From assembly GCF_900105475.1 (NCBI RefSeq), contig NZ_LT629777.1, positions 5,890,001-5,954,000 of the forward strand: a stretch of 64,000 bases of DNA, given 5' to 3'. The position numbers and the translations under genes are program-made. Origin of the DNA: Pseudomonas asplenii. Its GTDB lineage: Bacteria > Pseudomonadota > Gammaproteobacteria > Pseudomonadales > Pseudomonadaceae. A model generated the notes under the pieces. It ran no database searches and had not been told where the DNA came from. It saw nothing but the letters and a program-made list of their open reading frames with translations. This document shows positions 7,697-15,134 of this stretch, one piece after another (the first letter of the stretch is position 1; every line of letters begins with the position of its first letter).

Positions 7697-8124
7697 CGCC
7701 CGAACGATTTGCCCAACTGGCCGAGATTTATGGCGCGGACCTGCGACGCTGGCCGGCCACCGAGCGGGCCGGCGCCGAACTACGGCTCAAGCATGGCGAC
7801 GGCGCGGCCCTCGCCGCCCTGGACCATGCCCGCGCCCTCGACAGCCTGCTGGATGGCTATCAGTTGCCGGCACCGGACCTGGCGCTGGTCCGACAGATTC
7901 GCCTGGCCGCCGGACCGGTGCGCACGCCCTCGTTCTGGCAGCGTTATGCCGGCTGGCTGTCCCCAGCCGGCTTTGTCGGCGTGGGTGTGGCCGGGATCGC
8001 TGCCGGCATTCTGGTGGCCTCCCTGAGCCTGCCGCTGCATTCCGCCGAAGTGCTGCCCAGCGTCTTCGACCACGGCGATGCCGACATCGTCTTTACCGTC
8101 AACGCCGAGGACGCCGAGCAATGA
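7693..8124 (+). CDS. Membrane-anchored probable anti-sigma factor
   Basis: A 143-residue protein with a cytoplasmic N-terminal part (about 90 residues, starting Met-Thr-Pro-Glu-Arg-Phe and containing Arg-Arg-Trp-Pro), one transmembrane helix at about residues 94-116, and a short acidic periplasmic tail. It overlaps the sigma gene upstream and the CnrX-like gene downstream by 4 bp each. Size, topology and position fit a single-pass anti-sigma factor holding the ECF sigma at the membrane. No zinc-binding His-x3-Cys-x2-Cys motif is present, so it is not a classical ZAS-type anti-sigma. Confidence 0.6.
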   Translation: MTPERFAQLAEIYGADLRRWPATERAGAELRLKHGDGAALAALDHARALDSLLDGYQLPAPDLALVRQIRLAAGPVRTPSFWQRYAGWLSPAGFVGVGVAGIAAGILVASLSLPLHSAEVLPSVFDHGDADIVFTVNAEDAEQ

Positions 8125-8594
8125 CTCCCCCCAAGTACCTGAAACCGCTGCTGGTCGTGTCGTTGCTGCTCAATGTGTTCCTGATCGGCGGCGTCGGCGG
8201 CGGCCTCTATCACTGGCTGGTCAATAACCGGCCAGCCGAGGCCATGGTCAACCAGCACGGCCTGCGCCTGGCGCTGATGCAGTTGCCTGAGCCTCGGCGC
8301 AAGCAACTACGCCAGTTGCTCAGGCAGAACCAGGCGAACAGCCAGCCGCTGGTGATGGCCGGCCGTGAAGCCCGTCTGGACGTGATCCACCAACTGGAAG
8401 CGCCAACCCTGGATCGCAATGCCCTGCTGGCCGACCTGGGCCGAGCCCGGGAAGCGGACAATTCGCTACGGGTACTGGTCGACAACACCCTGGCGGACTT
8501 CGCCGGCGGCTTGCCGCAGGAGGAGCGCCAGAAACTGGGCAAGGCCTTGTACCAGCATGGGCAGGGCAAGGCGAAAATCGCCAGGAAAGAGTGA
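8121..8594 (+). CDS. Periplasmic heavy-metal-sensor-like protein (CnrX/ZraP-like)
   Basis: A 157-residue protein anchored by one N-terminal membrane helix (about residues 10-30), with an all-helical periplasmic domain rich in Arg, Gln and Leu. It resembles the periplasmic metal-sensor/Spy-ZraP-CnrX group, whose members sit in operons with ECF sigma factors and anti-sigmas and gate sigma release. Here the order is sigma, anti-sigma, sensor, with 4-bp overlaps. Few His/Met ligand residues are visible, so a metal signal is not guaranteed; envelope stress is an alternative. Confidence 0.65.
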   Translation: MTPPKYLKPLLVVSLLLNVFLIGGVGGGLYHWLVNNRPAEAMVNQHGLRLALMQLPEPRRKQLRQLLRQNQANSQPLVMAGREARLDVIHQLEAPTLDRNALLADLGRAREADNSLRVLVDNTLADFAGGLPQEERQKLGKALYQHGQGKAKIARKE

Positions 8595-8769
8595 GATCGC
8601 GACGGATCAGGCGCCTATGAATCAGCTTGATACACTCTGATTCTCTAACGAACTACCTGTTTTTCAGGCGCCCTCCCCGCACCCAAGACAAAGTTACATT
8701 TCCAAGAATGAACGCCATTTAAAGCTGAATTAGCATTGCCTGATAGTAAGCCAATGGCGTACATTTATA

Positions 8770-9090
8770 ATGATCTTTATTGAGACTCCGGTTTTTACCC
8801 GGCGCGTGAAAGAGCTGGTGGATGATGACACCTATACGAGCTTTCAGAAGTCACTGGTGCTCAATCCATCGGCCGGTGTGGTAATCGAAGGCACTGGCGG
8901 GATTCGAAAAATCCGTATCGCAGCCAATGGACACGGCAAAAGAGGCGGAGCCAGAGTGATCTACTTCCACTTCGTCTCAGCCTCTCAAATCGCCCTGCTG
9001 ATGATCTACCCCAAAAACGAACAGCAAGACCTGACTACCGATGAGCGCAAAGCATTGAAAGCGATCATCGAACACTGGAGGAAACCATGA
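8770..9090 (+). CDS. RelE/HigB-type toxin
   Basis: A 106-residue protein of the RelE/HigB toxin family (mRNA interferases). It shows the usual layout: N-terminal strand and helix with Phe-x-x-x-Val-Lys-Glu-Leu, a central Gly-Thr-Gly-Gly-Ile-Arg-Lys-Ile-Arg strand, then Gly-Lys-Arg-Gly-Gly-Ala-Arg-Val-Ile-Tyr and a C-terminal Leu-Met-Ile-Tyr-Pro-Lys strand. It overlaps the XRE antitoxin gene by 4 bp. No Shine-Dalgarno sequence is evident, and a TATAAT hexamer overlaps the start codon, which is unusual for a promoter-proximal gene. Confidence 0.82.
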   Translation: MIFIETPVFTRRVKELVDDDTYTSFQKSLVLNPSAGVVIEGTGGIRKIRIAANGHGKRGGARVIYFHFVSASQIALLMIYPKNEQQDLTTDERKALKAIIEHWRKP

Positions 9091-9374
9091 GCAAGTTTTT
9101 TGATGAGCTGATGGAAAGCGTGCAACAAATGGACGAAATCGTACGGGGCGAACGCCAGCCTTCCCGGGAGTTCAAGGTTGACGCCCTGCAAGTCAAGGAA
9201 ATCCGCAAGTCCACGGGACTGACACAGGCCAAGTTCGCCGCCATGATCGACGTCCAACTGGCGACACTACGCAACTGGGAGCAAGGTCGCCGTGAACCGA
9301 CGGGGCCGGCCAAGGCTCTGCTGCGTGCCATTCACAACGATCCAGTGCACGTGCTGGGCGCACTGGCGATGTAA
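9087..9374 (+). CDS. XRE-family antitoxin (HigA/NadS-like)
   Basis: A 95-residue protein with a Cro/CI helix-turn-helix at about residues 30-85 (Val-Lys-Glu-Ile-Arg, Thr-Gly-Leu-Thr-Gln-Ala-Lys-Phe-Ala, Leu-Arg-Asn-Trp-Glu-Gln-Gly-Arg). Size and arrangement match the HigA/NadS antitoxins that follow RelE/HigB toxins, neutralise them and repress the operon. It overlaps the toxin gene by 4 bp (ATGA) and has a GGAGG ribosome site inside the toxin gene's end. Confidence 0.85.
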   Translation: MSKFFDELMESVQQMDEIVRGERQPSREFKVDALQVKEIRKSTGLTQAKFAAMIDVQLATLRNWEQGRREPTGPAKALLRAIHNDPVHVLGALAM

Positions 9375-9416
9375 CCAGCCACTGCACTTGAGAAAACAGC
9401 CGAATGGGCCTGCCCG

Positions 9417-9683
9417 CTACAGGTTGCTCTGGACCTCGTCATTGTGTGAGGCCTCCCGGCCAGCCATCTCTTCTGCCCGGTCGATCTCACTGCGCAACAC
9501 GTCGCACAGATCCTCACAGCAACGGAAATAGGCGCGCTCGGCGATCTTGACCGCCTTGAAGCCCTCCTCCAGCGTTTGCGGGGGCTTCTTGCTCAAAGAG
9601 GCCACCGTCAACCGCCAGGCCGCACGGGCGTTGTCCCTGGCTGCCAGGTAAGGTGCCAAGAGTTCCGAGTCGATCATCGTCAT
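9417..9683 (-). CDS. Hypothetical protein, 88 aa
   Basis: A small, mostly helical protein beginning Met-Thr-Met-Ile-Asp-Ser, with two Cys-Cys residues near position 54 and an acidic C-terminus. The start at 9683 is preferred over a longer frame from 9770 because CAGGAG lies 6 nt upstream. It is convergent with the antitoxin gene and divergent from the ABM-domain gene. No family was recognised; it resembles small orphan proteins common in Pseudomonas accessory regions. Confidence 0.5.
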   Translation of the reverse strand: MTMIDSELLAPYLAARDNARAAWRLTVASLSKKPPQTLEEGFKAVKIAERAYFRCCEDLCDVLRSEIDRAEEMAGREASHNDEVQSNL

Positions 9684-9836
9684 GGGTGGCTCCTGCCGGT
9701 GGTGCTCAACTATTCGTTTGTCTGAAATCAATGTAGTGCGGATCGGGATTATTGCCTCATTTTCGCGCACTTCATCCAGGCGTTCAGCCTGCGCCTTGAA
9801 GAATGTGAACGAATCATCCTGGAAAGAGACCGATAC

Positions 9837-9863
9837 GGCTGAAATCAGCCTTCAGACGTCTGA
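9837..9863. promoter_or_regulatory. Two adjoining palindromes upstream of the ABM operon
   Basis: GGCTGA-AA-TCAGCC (9837-9850) is followed one base later by the perfect palindrome TCAGACGTCTGA (9852-9863), with GATACGG on either side (beginning 9832 and 9862). They lie about 95 bp before the start of the ABM / VOC / porin operon and look like a regulator-binding region. No regulator gene is directly adjacent. Confidence 0.4.
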
Positions 9864-9959
9864 TACGGAGAATCGGGAAAACAGCACATCAGTCCAATCT
9901 CGCCGAAGGCTCACTCTCTATCCTCGGGCTCATGTTCTTTTTCTCTGCGAGATCCCGTG

Positions 9960-10526
9960 ATGCCAACCCCGACCGCTCCCAATGACATCGTGACACTCGT
10001 GGTCCGCCACCGTGTACGCATGGCCTATCTGGCCGAGTACGAGGCCTGGCTCAAGACTTCGGTACGCGCGGCCATGTCGCAGGAGGGCCACCTGGGGGTC
10101 AATGTGATTCGCCCGGGCGAAGCCGACAACACCTTCACCACCATCGTCCGCTTCAGCGACGCCGTGCACCTGCAAACCTGGATCAACTCACCGTTGCGCG
10201 AACGCTTGATCGCCGAAGTCGCACCGATGCTGCAAGAGGAAGATCACCCGCAGATCGACAGCCAGGCGGAGTTCTGGTTCACCCCCAATCACACCGACTC
10301 CAGACAGCCGCCCAAGTGGAAACAGGCGCTGCTCAGCTACGTAGTGATCGCGCCCCTGTCGATGGTCATTCCACAGCTCTGGAGCCCGCTGTTCCAGGCG
10401 CACCCAGCGCTGGGTGGCATCATCCCGAGCAACCTCATCATCACGGCCTGCATCGTCGGTCTCGTCACCTACCTGATCATGCCCAAGGTCACCCGCTGGC
10501 TGGCCGGCTGGCTCGCGGCCGACTGA
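9960..10526 (+). CDS. Membrane-anchored antibiotic-biosynthesis-monooxygenase (ABM) domain protein
   Basis: A 188-residue protein. Residues 10-100 form an ABM-type ferredoxin-like domain (Val-Thr-Leu-Val-Val-Arg-His start, Gly-His-Leu-Gly-Val-Asn-Val strand, Phe-x-Thr-Ile-Val-Arg-Phe strand). The C-terminal part has two hydrophobic segments (about 123-145 and 155-175), so it is membrane-attached. ABM domains occur in small quinone-forming or haem-degrading oxygenases, but many are non-catalytic. A GTG lies directly before the ATG used here. It heads a likely operon with a secreted VOC-like protein and a porin. Confidence 0.75.
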   Translation: MPTPTAPNDIVTLVVRHRVRMAYLAEYEAWLKTSVRAAMSQEGHLGVNVIRPGEADNTFTTIVRFSDAVHLQTWINSPLRERLIAEVAPMLQEEDHPQIDSQAEFWFTPNHTDSRQPPKWKQALLSYVVIAPLSMVIPQLWSPLFQAHPALGGIIPSNLIITACIVGLVTYLIMPKVTRWLAGWLAAD

Positions 10527-10700
10527 AAGAACACCCCATGTGCAACTGTGCCCTATCGACGGATGGAGCTCTCCATGCTCTACCCCGCCGCCGAACTACC
10601 GCAACCCGATAGCCCTGACTCTCAAGCCATCCGGAACGCCATGGCGCCCGATATCCGCAGTGGGCGCTCTCACTTCTCACTTCCAATGAAAGGGTATTCA

Positions 10701-11597
10701 ATGAAACAGTCACTCAAACCCATCTCCCTGGCCCTGGCCCTGGGACTCACCGCCTCGCTGCCGGCACACGCCGCCACGTCCTCCAGCGTTGCCGTCGCAC
10801 CGCAATACGACACCAGCCACGTCTATGTTGCCCCGGGCGAAGTGGATGCCTTCGTCAAGAGCTTCCTCGCCACCTTCGGCGGCAAGAGCACCGCGCAGGT
10901 CGTGGTCAACGTGCTGCCGGTGCCGAGCAGCACCACCTCGCAGTTGCTGCAGACGCCGGTCGGCACCGTGTCGCTGTTCGGCTTCACCACGCCGGTACCG
11001 TATCCGTTCGGCGCCGAGCGTAACGGCTACCTGGTCAAGGACCTCGACAAGGCCCTGGCCGAAGCGAAGAAAAATGGTGCCGACGTGATCGTCCATGACT
11101 TCCCCGATCCGATCGGTCGCGATGCCGTGGTGCAATGGCCGGGTGGTGTGAACATGCAGCTCTACTGGCACACCAAGACCCCGGACTACGCGGCCTTCCA
11201 GACCGTTCCGGAGAACCGCGTGTACCTCTCCGAGCAGCGCGCCGATGCCTTCATCAAAGGCTTCGTCGGCTTCTCCCACGGCAAGGTGATCGCCGATGAA
11301 AAACGCCTGGACGGCGCCGTGGTCGGCGAGCCGGGCAAGCCCATCCGCCGGGTCAAGCTGGAGTCCGACTTCGGCAAGATGGTCGTGTTCGTCACCGACG
11401 GCCACCTGCCTTACCCGTACGGTCGGGAAACCACCGGCTACGAGGTCAGCGACCTGGCAGCCACGGTGGCCAAGGCCGAAAGCTCGGGCGCACGCCTGGT
11501 CGTCGAGCCCAAGGCCGAGCCGGGTCGGCAGTCGGCCATCGTCGAATTTCCTGGCGGCTACGTCGCCGAGATCCACCAGCCCGTTGCGGCAAAGTGA
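10701..11597 (+). CDS. Secreted glyoxalase/VOC-like protein
   Basis: A 298-residue exported protein. Residues 1-25 form a signal peptide ending Ala-His-Ala-Ala. Two halves share a pattern: Val-Tyr-x-x-x-x-Glu-x-x-Asp-Ala-Phe-x-Lys-x-Phe (about residues 43-58 and 173-188) and Pro-Tyr-Pro-Phe/Tyr-Gly-x-Glu/Arg (about 98-104 and 233-239), as in vicinal-oxygen-chelate proteins made of duplicated modules. The second Pro-Tyr-Pro-Tyr-Gly block makes the internal repeat clear. An in-frame ATG five codons earlier is less likely. Its enzymatic activity is not known. Confidence 0.65.
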   Translation: MKQSLKPISLALALGLTASLPAHAATSSSVAVAPQYDTSHVYVAPGEVDAFVKSFLATFGGKSTAQVVVNVLPVPSSTTSQLLQTPVGTVSLFGFTTPVPYPFGAERNGYLVKDLDKALAEAKKNGADVIVHDFPDPIGRDAVVQWPGGVNMQLYWHTKTPDYAAFQTVPENRVYLSEQRADAFIKGFVGFSHGKVIADEKRLDGAVVGEPGKPIRRVKLESDFGKMVVFVTDGHLPYPYGRETTGYEVSDLAATVAKAESSGARLVVEPKAEPGRQSAIVEFPGGYVAEIHQPVAAK

Positions 11598-11615
11598 CTT
11601 GAAGAGAGGTGCACC

Positions 11616-13022
11616 ATGAGCCGACGCCCTTCGCATAGCGTCTATGCCTGGGCTCTGGCCGTGCTGTGGCCGCTGGGAGTTTCCAGCGGCCATGCCGCCG
11701 AACCCGCCGAACGTCCGGTACTGAAAACCAACCGCTGGCAGGAAGACTGGTCAGTGTTGCAGAACCCGGCCCTGAAAACCGCCCCGCTCGATGACCTCAA
11801 GTACATCCCCTTGTCTGCAGACGATCCGGCCAGCTACCTGTCGTTCGGGGCGACCTTGCGTGAACGTTTCGAACTCAACGATGCCAACGGCTTCGGCATC
11901 GGTGGGCGCTCGCGCGACTCCTGGTTGATCCAGCGCCTGCAGGCGCATGCCGACTTGCACCTGAACGAGCACTGGCGCGTCTTCACCCAACTGGAAGACG
12001 CCCGCGCCTTCGGCAAGGACAGCATTGGCGGCGCCGACCAGAACCACCTCGACCTGCGCCTGGCGTTCGCCGAGTACGTCGACCAGACCGCCGACCACAC
12101 CTTCAAGGCCCGGGTCGGCCGCCAGGATTTTGCCTTCGACCTGCAGCGCTTCATCTCCTCGCGCGACGGCCCGAACGTGCGCCAGTCGTTCGATGCCGTG
12201 TGGGGCGATTGGGAAACCGAGAACTGGCGCTTCATCGGCCTGGCCAGCCATCCGGTGCAATACCTGGACGAACAGCATTTTGACGACAAGTCCAACTCGG
12301 ACGTGGCGTTCCACATGCTCCGGGTCGAACGGCTGCTCGACGGCAAGAACGAGCTGTCCGCCTACTACGGTCTTTATGAGGAACGTGATGCACGCTTCCT
12401 CGACGCCCAGGGCGACGAGCATCGCAACCTCTTCGATGTACGCCTCGGTGGTGCGTCAGGCCCTTACGACTGGGATGTGGAAGCCATGGTCCAGAGCGGC
12501 TCGGTCGGCGCCAAGGACATTCGTGCCTGGGGTGGCGGCAGTCGGCTGGGCTACACGTGGCAAACGACGCCGTGGAAACCGCGCCTGGGCCTGCAACTCG
12601 ATGCTGCTTCGGGTGACCGGCATCCTGGCGACGGCACGCTGAACACCTTCAACCCGCTGTTCCCGAACGGCTACTATTTTTCGCTGGCGGGCTATACCGG
12701 CTACAGCAACCTGATTCACGTCAAACCGTCGATCACCTTCAAGCCGGTCACCGACCTGTCGATCCAGACGGCGGTCGGCCTGCTCTGGCGCCAGACCACC
12801 GAGGATGCCGTCTACACCCAGCCGAACCTGCCGGTGGCCGGCACGGCCGGGCATGGCGGTCGCTGGACCGGTTACTACGATCAGCTACGGATGGATTATG
12901 CGTTCAACCGCAACCTGTCGGGAGCCATCGAGGCGGTCCATTACGAAGTCGGCCAGGCCCTGCGCGATGCGGGCGGGGATGACAGCAATTATCTGGGGGT
13001 TGAGCTGAAGTTCATGTGGTAG
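11616..13022 (+). CDS. Alginate-export-family outer-membrane porin
   Basis: A 468-residue outer-membrane beta-barrel protein. A signal peptide covers about residues 1-27 (ending His-Ala-Ala). The N-terminal part has the alginate-export signature Tyr-Leu-Ser-Phe-Gly-Ala-x-Leu-Arg-Glu-Arg-Phe-Glu, and the protein ends in the strand Leu-Gly-Val-Glu-Leu-Lys-Phe-Met-Trp with a terminal aromatic residue, as expected for barrel insertion. AlgE is the family prototype, but paralogues outside alginate operons probably import or export other solutes. It lies 18 bp after the VOC-like gene with AGAGAGG upstream, as the last gene of the operon. Confidence 0.82.
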   Translation: MSRRPSHSVYAWALAVLWPLGVSSGHAAEPAERPVLKTNRWQEDWSVLQNPALKTAPLDDLKYIPLSADDPASYLSFGATLRERFELNDANGFGIGGRSRDSWLIQRLQAHADLHLNEHWRVFTQLEDARAFGKDSIGGADQNHLDLRLAFAEYVDQTADHTFKARVGRQDFAFDLQRFISSRDGPNVRQSFDAVWGDWETENWRFIGLASHPVQYLDEQHFDDKSNSDVAFHMLRVERLLDGKNELSAYYGLYEERDARFLDAQGDEHRNLFDVRLGGASGPYDWDVEAMVQSGSVGAKDIRAWGGGSRLGYTWQTTPWKPRLGLQLDAASGDRHPGDGTLNTFNPLFPNGYYFSLAGYTGYSNLIHVKPSITFKPVTDLSIQTAVGLLWRQTTEDAVYTQPNLPVAGTAGHGGRWTGYYDQLRMDYAFNRNLSGAIEAVHYEVGQALRDAGGDDSNYLGVELKFMW

Positions 13023-13333
13023 GTCGCGAGGGCAGCAGCCGGGCTCAGCAGAGTCCGGCTATTGGCCTGCTGTCAGCAGGACTCGAACATGACGAGGGGT
13101 TGGCGCTCCGAGAGAGTCATTTCAACCCTGCTTTTTCGCTTCATGAGCGCGGTAGGCAACACTCCAGACTCTATCCCAGGGGCTCCCAGGCTGACAGGTA
13201 TAGGCTGCCTGGCGATCACCGACCTGCAACCGATACCGTCCGGATCAATGCCCCGTATACTTATCTCCAACCGATACCGTCAACCTGCGTATTCGCCGGC
13301 GCCAGCCACGCGGTCGCGTACCCGGACCCCACC
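13023..13333. other. Intergenic region with a 14-bp direct repeat upstream of the XRE gene
   Basis: No gene was recognised in these 311 bp. CAACCGATACCGTC occurs at 13227-13240 and again at 13268-13281. The 41-bp spacing is close to four helical turns, so both copies face the same side of the DNA. They lie 50-110 bp before the XRE-type start and may be its operator. Confidence 0.45.
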
Positions 13334-13591
13334 ATGCCCTGCGAAACTCCCCTCACCGATGAATCCCCACGCCGTTCGGTCGAAGGTGCTTCCCCTGCCC
13401 GCCTGCGGTTCGCCCAGAAATTCAAGCAGGCCCGCCAAGCCGCCGGTTTGACCCAGGCGGACGTGATGAGCCGCAGCGGCGTACAGCGCACCACGCTCTC
13501 GGACATCGAGCAAGGCAAGCACAACGTCACCATCGACATGATGGACCGCCTGGCGAACGCGGTGGGCTACCCGCTGGCCGAACTGCTCTAA
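13334..13591 (+). CDS. XRE-family transcriptional regulator
   Basis: An 85-residue protein with a Cro/CI helix-turn-helix at about residues 24-82 (Phe-Lys-Gln-Ala-Arg, Gly-Leu-Thr-Gln-Ala-Asp-Val, Thr-Leu-Ser-Asp-Ile-Glu-Gln-Gly-Lys). It lacks any sensor domain. An open frame extends further upstream, but the ATG at 13334 gives the normal length. It lies 195 bp before the N-hydroxylase gene in the same orientation, with a near-perfect 20-bp palindrome between them, so it is a plausible regulator of the N-N operon and possibly autoregulated through the repeats upstream. Confidence 0.75.
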   Translation: MPCETPLTDESPRRSVEGASPARLRFAQKFKQARQAAGLTQADVMSRSGVQRTTLSDIEQGKHNVTIDMMDRLANAVGYPLAELL

Positions 13592-13644
13592 CCCCGCCCC
13601 GCCCCCTGCCGTGAAATGTGCGGCCCGAGGCTTGCAACGCCAAA

Positions 13645-13664
13645 ATGTCGGATATATCCTACAT
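13645..13664. promoter_or_regulatory. 20-bp near-perfect palindrome upstream of the N-hydroxylase operon
   Basis: ATGTCGGATATATCCTACAT is symmetric at 18 of 20 positions (core GGATATATCC). It lies about 120 bp before the N-hydroxylase ATG and 53 bp after the XRE stop. It is a strong operator candidate for the XRE protein or another regulator. No convincing -35/-10 pair was identified; TATAGG at 13700-13705 is a possible -10. Confidence 0.5.
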
Positions 13665-13785
13665 TGCAGTTGGCCAATCCTCCTGGGTCAACCGCAGCGT
13701 ATAGGTGCGTCATGCCGATCGGCAGCCCGTCAGGACAAGACGGCCAGACGCACTCACCATTGATTCGCAGGGCGGCGGGCAATTA

Positions 13786-15102
13786 ATGAAAACATACGAC
13801 CTCATCGGTATTGGCATCGGTCCATTCAACCTCAGTCTTGCGGCATTGGCAGAACCCACCGGCCTGCAAACGCTGTTCCTGGACAAGCGGGACACGTTCG
13901 CCTGGCACCCCGGAATGCTGTTATCCAATGGTCAGTTGCAGGTTTCCCCGCTCAAGGATTGCGTCACCCTGGCCTCTCCGACCAGCCGCTATTCCTTTCT
14001 GAATTACCTCGCCGAGCATCGCCGCCTGTACAGCTTCATCAACAAGGGCGGCGCGTCGACCTCGCGCAAGGAGTTCGCCGACTATTACGGCTGGGTGGCG
14101 CGGCAACTCTCCAACCTGCGCTTCGCCCAGGAAGTGCTGGATGTGGTCGAGTCCGCCGAGGGCTACACGATCATCACCGCCGAGCAGAGCTACCAGGCCA
14201 GAGCAGTCGTCATCGGTGTCGGAATCACCCCCCGGGTTCCCGAGTGCGCGCGGCCCTGGCTGGGCAACGCCATCTACCACGTGGCGGACTTTCTCCACCG
14301 CGAAGCCATCCAGCCCGGCGAGCAGGTGCTGGTGGTCGGCGGCGGCCAAAGCGGCGCCGAAGCCGTCGAGCAACTGCTGGGCAACCCATCGATGGGGGCG
14401 CTCACCTGGGTCACTTCGCGCTCGAACCTGTTCGCCATGGATGACAATGCGTTCGTCAACGAGGCCTTCTGCCCCGCCTACAACCAGCGCTTCCAGACCC
14501 TGCCCATGGCCCAGCGCAGTCACGCGGTGCAGCAGGAGCGGCTGACCAGCGACGGCATCTCGGCGGACCTGTGCAACCGGCTCTATGAACAACTGTATGA
14601 GCGCCATGTCGGCCACGAGCAGCGCCAGGCCATCGATATCCTGCAATCGGCCGTGCTCGATGGGCTCGAACCGGAGGGTCGGCGCTGGCGCGCACGGCTC
14701 AGATCGTTGAGCAGCGGACGCCAGCGCACCGTCGTGGTCGACCGGGTGATTCTCGCCACCGGTTTTCAGCCCTGCCCCCAACCCTATGTCGATACCCTGC
14801 TCGCCAACGCGCAGCGCGACGGCGGGCAACCGCTGATCGACGGCAGCTACCGCGTGCAGTTCGCCACGCCCATGCCGGGCCCGGTGTATCTGCAGAACCG
14901 CAGCATCGTCCAGCACGGACTGCAGTCGGTGAACCTGTCGATGGTCGCCTACCGCAACAGCCGCATCCTCAACGACCTGCTCGGCTACGAATACTTTCAG
15001 GCCGAGCCGGACACACCGATGTTCAGCCATATCGACGCGCTGACCGACACGCCGGCCCGACAGATGGAACCCCGGCACGCCCTCAGCCTCGTGCAGTTCT
15101 GA
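13786..15102 (+). CDS. Lysine/ornithine N-monooxygenase (SidA/IucD/PvdA family)
   Basis: A 438-residue flavin N-hydroxylase that probably converts L-lysine to N6-hydroxylysine (or ornithine to N5-hydroxyornithine) with FAD, NADPH and O2. The FAD motif Gly8-Ile-Gly-Ile-Gly12-Pro-Phe-Asn15, the NADPH motif Gly185-Gly-Gly-Gln-Ser-Gly190 and the late Ala324-Thr-Gly-Phe motif are all present. The start at 13786 puts the FAD motif at the normal position; the frame is open 27 codons upstream. Such genes usually sit with siderophore NRPSs, but none is present. Five further genes follow, including a cupin and a MetRS-like gene, so a role in N-N bond formation is inferred. Confidence 0.85.
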   Translation: MKTYDLIGIGIGPFNLSLAALAEPTGLQTLFLDKRDTFAWHPGMLLSNGQLQVSPLKDCVTLASPTSRYSFLNYLAEHRRLYSFINKGGASTSRKEFADYYGWVARQLSNLRFAQEVLDVVESAEGYTIITAEQSYQARAVVIGVGITPRVPECARPWLGNAIYHVADFLHREAIQPGEQVLVVGGGQSGAEAVEQLLGNPSMGALTWVTSRSNLFAMDDNAFVNEAFCPAYNQRFQTLPMAQRSHAVQQERLTSDGISADLCNRLYEQLYERHVGHEQRQAIDILQSAVLDGLEPEGRRWRARLRSLSSGRQRTVVVDRVILATGFQPCPQPYVDTLLANAQRDGGQPLIDGSYRVQFATPMPGPVYLQNRSIVQHGLQSVNLSMVAYRNSRILNDLLGYEYFQAEPDTPMFSHIDALTDTPARQMEPRHALSLVQF

Positions 15103-15134
15103 CTTTGCCGCCCACACCGCCGGAGCACCGCGCC

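Noticed and set aside
13016..13333. N-terminal extension of the XRE regulator from an upstream start
   Set aside because: The extra 106 codons have no ribosome site or motif and include the duplicated CAACCGATACCGTC elements; the 85-residue form is the normal size.
13786..15102. Siderophore biosynthesis role for the N-hydroxylase
   Set aside because: There is no NRPS, IucA/C-type synthetase, acyl- or formyltransferase or siderophore receptor in the operon, and no Fur box was seen upstream. The cupin and MetRS-like neighbours point to N-N bond chemistry instead.
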